A DNA stretch of 53,950 nucleotides from Ketobacter sp. (GTDB lineage Bacteria > Pseudomonadota > Gammaproteobacteria > Pseudomonadales > Ketobacteraceae): the NCBI RefSeq assembly GCF_003671495.1, contig NZ_RCHN01000027.1, positions 1-53,950 on the forward strand, in the 5' to 3' direction. The notes beneath the pieces were generated by a model. It worked only from the letters and a program-made list of their open reading frames with translations, had not been told where the DNA came from and made no database searches. This document shows positions 53,200-53,950 of the stretch, in pieces. A program made the translations under genes and the position numbers. Within the stretch, counting starts at the first letter, position 1. Every line of letters starts with the position of its first letter.

Positions 53200-53307
53200 C
53201 AAATTGGTGCACGGGAACCAACTACGCTCCACAAACATGTGGTTCGCTACGCTCACTTTACCACATGTTTGTTCCACTACGTTGGTCCCGTGACCAAGGC
53301 GTTATAA
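53194..53307 (+). other. attC site of cassette 2 (114 nt)
   Basis: R'' AGCTAAC (53194-53200) is the complement of GTTAGCT, and cassette 2 begins TTAGCT at 52509. The outer stem CACGGGAACCAAC pairs with GTTGGTCCCGTG with one extrahelical A. The inner stem AAACATGTGGT pairs with ACCACATGTTT. R' is G/TTATAA (53301-53307). Its sequence differs from attC1 and attC3, but the length is identical. Confidence 0.92.
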
Positions 53308-53320
53308 CTAGGGGGAGCTG

Positions 53321-53710
53321 ATGAGAATTGATGAAGTAATTGAAAAATTCAAATCAGAATTTGGGGTGATAGCTGAGTGCTTTGAGGTTTTGCAGCTTTC
53401 AGTCGCGGAGGCAAATAGCACTGTAGATCCCAGGAGCAATCGCCCAGGTATCTACGTGTATTGGCATCCAGAGTATGAGGTTGTGTTGGTCGGTAAAAGT
53501 CAATCTAATTCAAAGAAGAGAGCGCTTCAGCATATTTCTGATAATTCTAGAAATGATGTCGTGGCTATGTCTGATTTGGCTGACGATCCAAATTTGAGAT
53601 TGCTCCTATTTAACGTAAATGAAGATAAGTCTAAGCATTGGGTTTTGGCTTTGGAGGCATTTTTCGAATGGAATATAGAGCCAGTCATAAAAGCGTGGCG
53701 CATTGGTTAA
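53321..53710 (+). CDS. Cassette 3: GIY-YIG-like protein
   Basis: A 129-residue protein with a GIY-YIG nuclease-like core: GIYVYW (residues 43-48), VVLVGKSQSNSKKRALQH (54-71, holding the YIG-equivalent LVG and Arg67) and a candidate catalytic Glu112 in LALEAFF. The usual second Tyr is Leu or Val here, so catalysis is uncertain. GGGGGAG precedes the ATG. It may be a small nuclease or a derived binding domain. AT-rich codons match the other cassettes. Confidence 0.75.
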   Translation: MRIDEVIEKFKSEFGVIAECFEVLQLSVAEANSTVDPRSNRPGIYVYWHPEYEVVLVGKSQSNSKKRALQHISDNSRNDVVAMSDLADDPNLRLLLFNVNEDKSKHWVLALEAFFEWNIEPVIKAWRIG

Positions 53711-53711
53711 G

Positions 53712-53825
53712 TTATAACAATTGCATGCACAGGAAGCCAACTACGCGCCACCAATTGTGGTGCACTTCGTGCACTTTACCACAATTGGTTCTGCTCCGTT
53801 GTCTCCTGTGATGCAGGCGTTAGCT
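53712..53825 (+). other. attC site of cassette 3 (114 nt)
   Basis: R'' TTATAAC (53712-53718) is the complement of GTTATAA, and cassette 3 begins TTATAA at 53302. The body is nearly identical to attC1. In the hairpin tip the pair G52453:C52459 of attC1 is replaced by A53764:T53770, which keeps pairing. R' is G/TTAGCT (53819-53825). Confidence 0.93.
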
Positions 53826-53830
53826 TCCCG

Positions 53831-53950
53831 TGTTACCCACAATTAGTAGACATCCTTTATAGTTAGACCAACCCCTATGGAGATGTCGAAATGGCACGTA
53901 AGAAAACGCAAGCTTATACCGAAGAATTCCGCCGAGAAGCGGTCAACAGG
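53831..53950 (+). mobile_element. Left end of an IS3-like insertion sequence (partial)
   Basis: From about 53831 the DNA reads TGTTACCCACAATTAGTAGA, a TG-starting end of the IS3-family kind, followed by a transposase gene start. The far end is outside the window. It begins about 11 bp past the attC3 crossover, inside or at the start of what would be the next cassette. Confidence 0.65.
53891..53950 (+). CDS. IS3-family transposase OrfA, N-terminus (partial)
   Basis: Twenty codons to the window edge, MARKKTQAYTEEFRREAVNR, matching the start of IS3-family OrfA (HTH_Tnp_1, 'Y(T/S)xEFRxEAV'). GGAGA lies about 9 bp before the ATG. The remainder is off the window, so completeness is unknown. Confidence 0.8.
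   Translation, partial: MARKKTQAYTEEFRREAVNR

Larger units (their letters stand above)
50820..53825 (+). mobile_element. Integron: truncated intI, attI and three gene cassettes
   Basis: A standard integron layout: an integrase gene pointing left, an attI region, and three plus-strand cassettes each ending in a 114-nt attC. All three R'' boxes match the first bases of their own cassette. The near-identity of attC1 and attC3 is typical of chromosomal integrons. The region is visibly richer in A/T than the rest of the window, and its genes have no functional link with neighbours. The integrase is damaged, so new cassettes cannot be gained by this copy without help in trans. Confidence 0.9.

Overview
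The window reads as chromosomal DNA of a Gram-negative gammaproteobacterium. The support is the number of lipoprotein signal peptides, murein hydrolases, 7TMR-DISM/GGDEF proteins, a BdlA-like chemoreceptor, HrpB, YgiQ, MpaB-family proteins and a chromosomal-type integron. The mix would fit a marine or hydrocarbon-associated lineage (Alcanivorax, Ketobacter or Marinobacter-like), but that is an inference from gene content. There are no rRNA genes, and I recognised no tRNA or CRISPR array.

Layout. 1-4362: the end of an urtBCDE urea/short-chain amide ABC transporter operon running into formamidase (fmdA) and the zinc-ribbon protein FmdB, a nitrogen-scavenging unit. 4471-12695: mostly single genes: TauE/SafE exporter, glutathione transferase, TetR regulator divergent from an MpaB-family protein, flavodoxin-like protein, diguanylate cyclase, class D beta-lactamase next to a GNAT acetyltransferase, DUF2164, zinc-ribbon and thioredoxin-like proteins. 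12945-20428: aldehyde dehydrogenase, a soluble chemoreceptor with four tandem PAS domains, YgiQ-type radical SAM protein and a Cys-rich lipoprotein. 20498-24355: a 1285-residue lipoprotein of 13 tandem domains arranged as three ABCD blocks plus one A. 24523-31102: secreted protein of unknown function, DHH phosphoesterase, metaxin-like GST, HrpB helicase and a second MpaB-like protein. 31104-39220: two 7TMR-DISM diguanylate cyclases flanking an M61 peptidase and an MltB/M23 peptidoglycan hydrolase pair. 39190-44346: small unknown genes, an MFS transporter, a DEDDh exonuclease and an ECF sigma factor with a short zinc-binding anti-sigma-like partner. 44430-50709: a MalT/AlkS-type regulator divergent from a diheme lipoprotein, then another lipoprotein.

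50820-53950 is clearly different, with AT-rich coding and unrelated cargo. It is an integron: an IntI integrase gene that has lost its catalytic C-terminus, a LexA-like box in front of it, an attI region with about 33-bp repeats, and three gene cassettes (VOC-fold protein, voltage-sensor ion channel, GIY-YIG-like protein). Each cassette ends in an attC site of exactly 114 nt, and the start of an IS3-like element follows. The cassette boundaries can be proved internally, because each R'' box is the exact complement of the first bases of its own cassette.

The strongest leads are the integron, its channel cassette (perfect S4 charge spacing but no K+-type selectivity filter), and the higher-order repeat lipoprotein. 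I did not find a clearly novel multi-gene defence or biosynthetic system.
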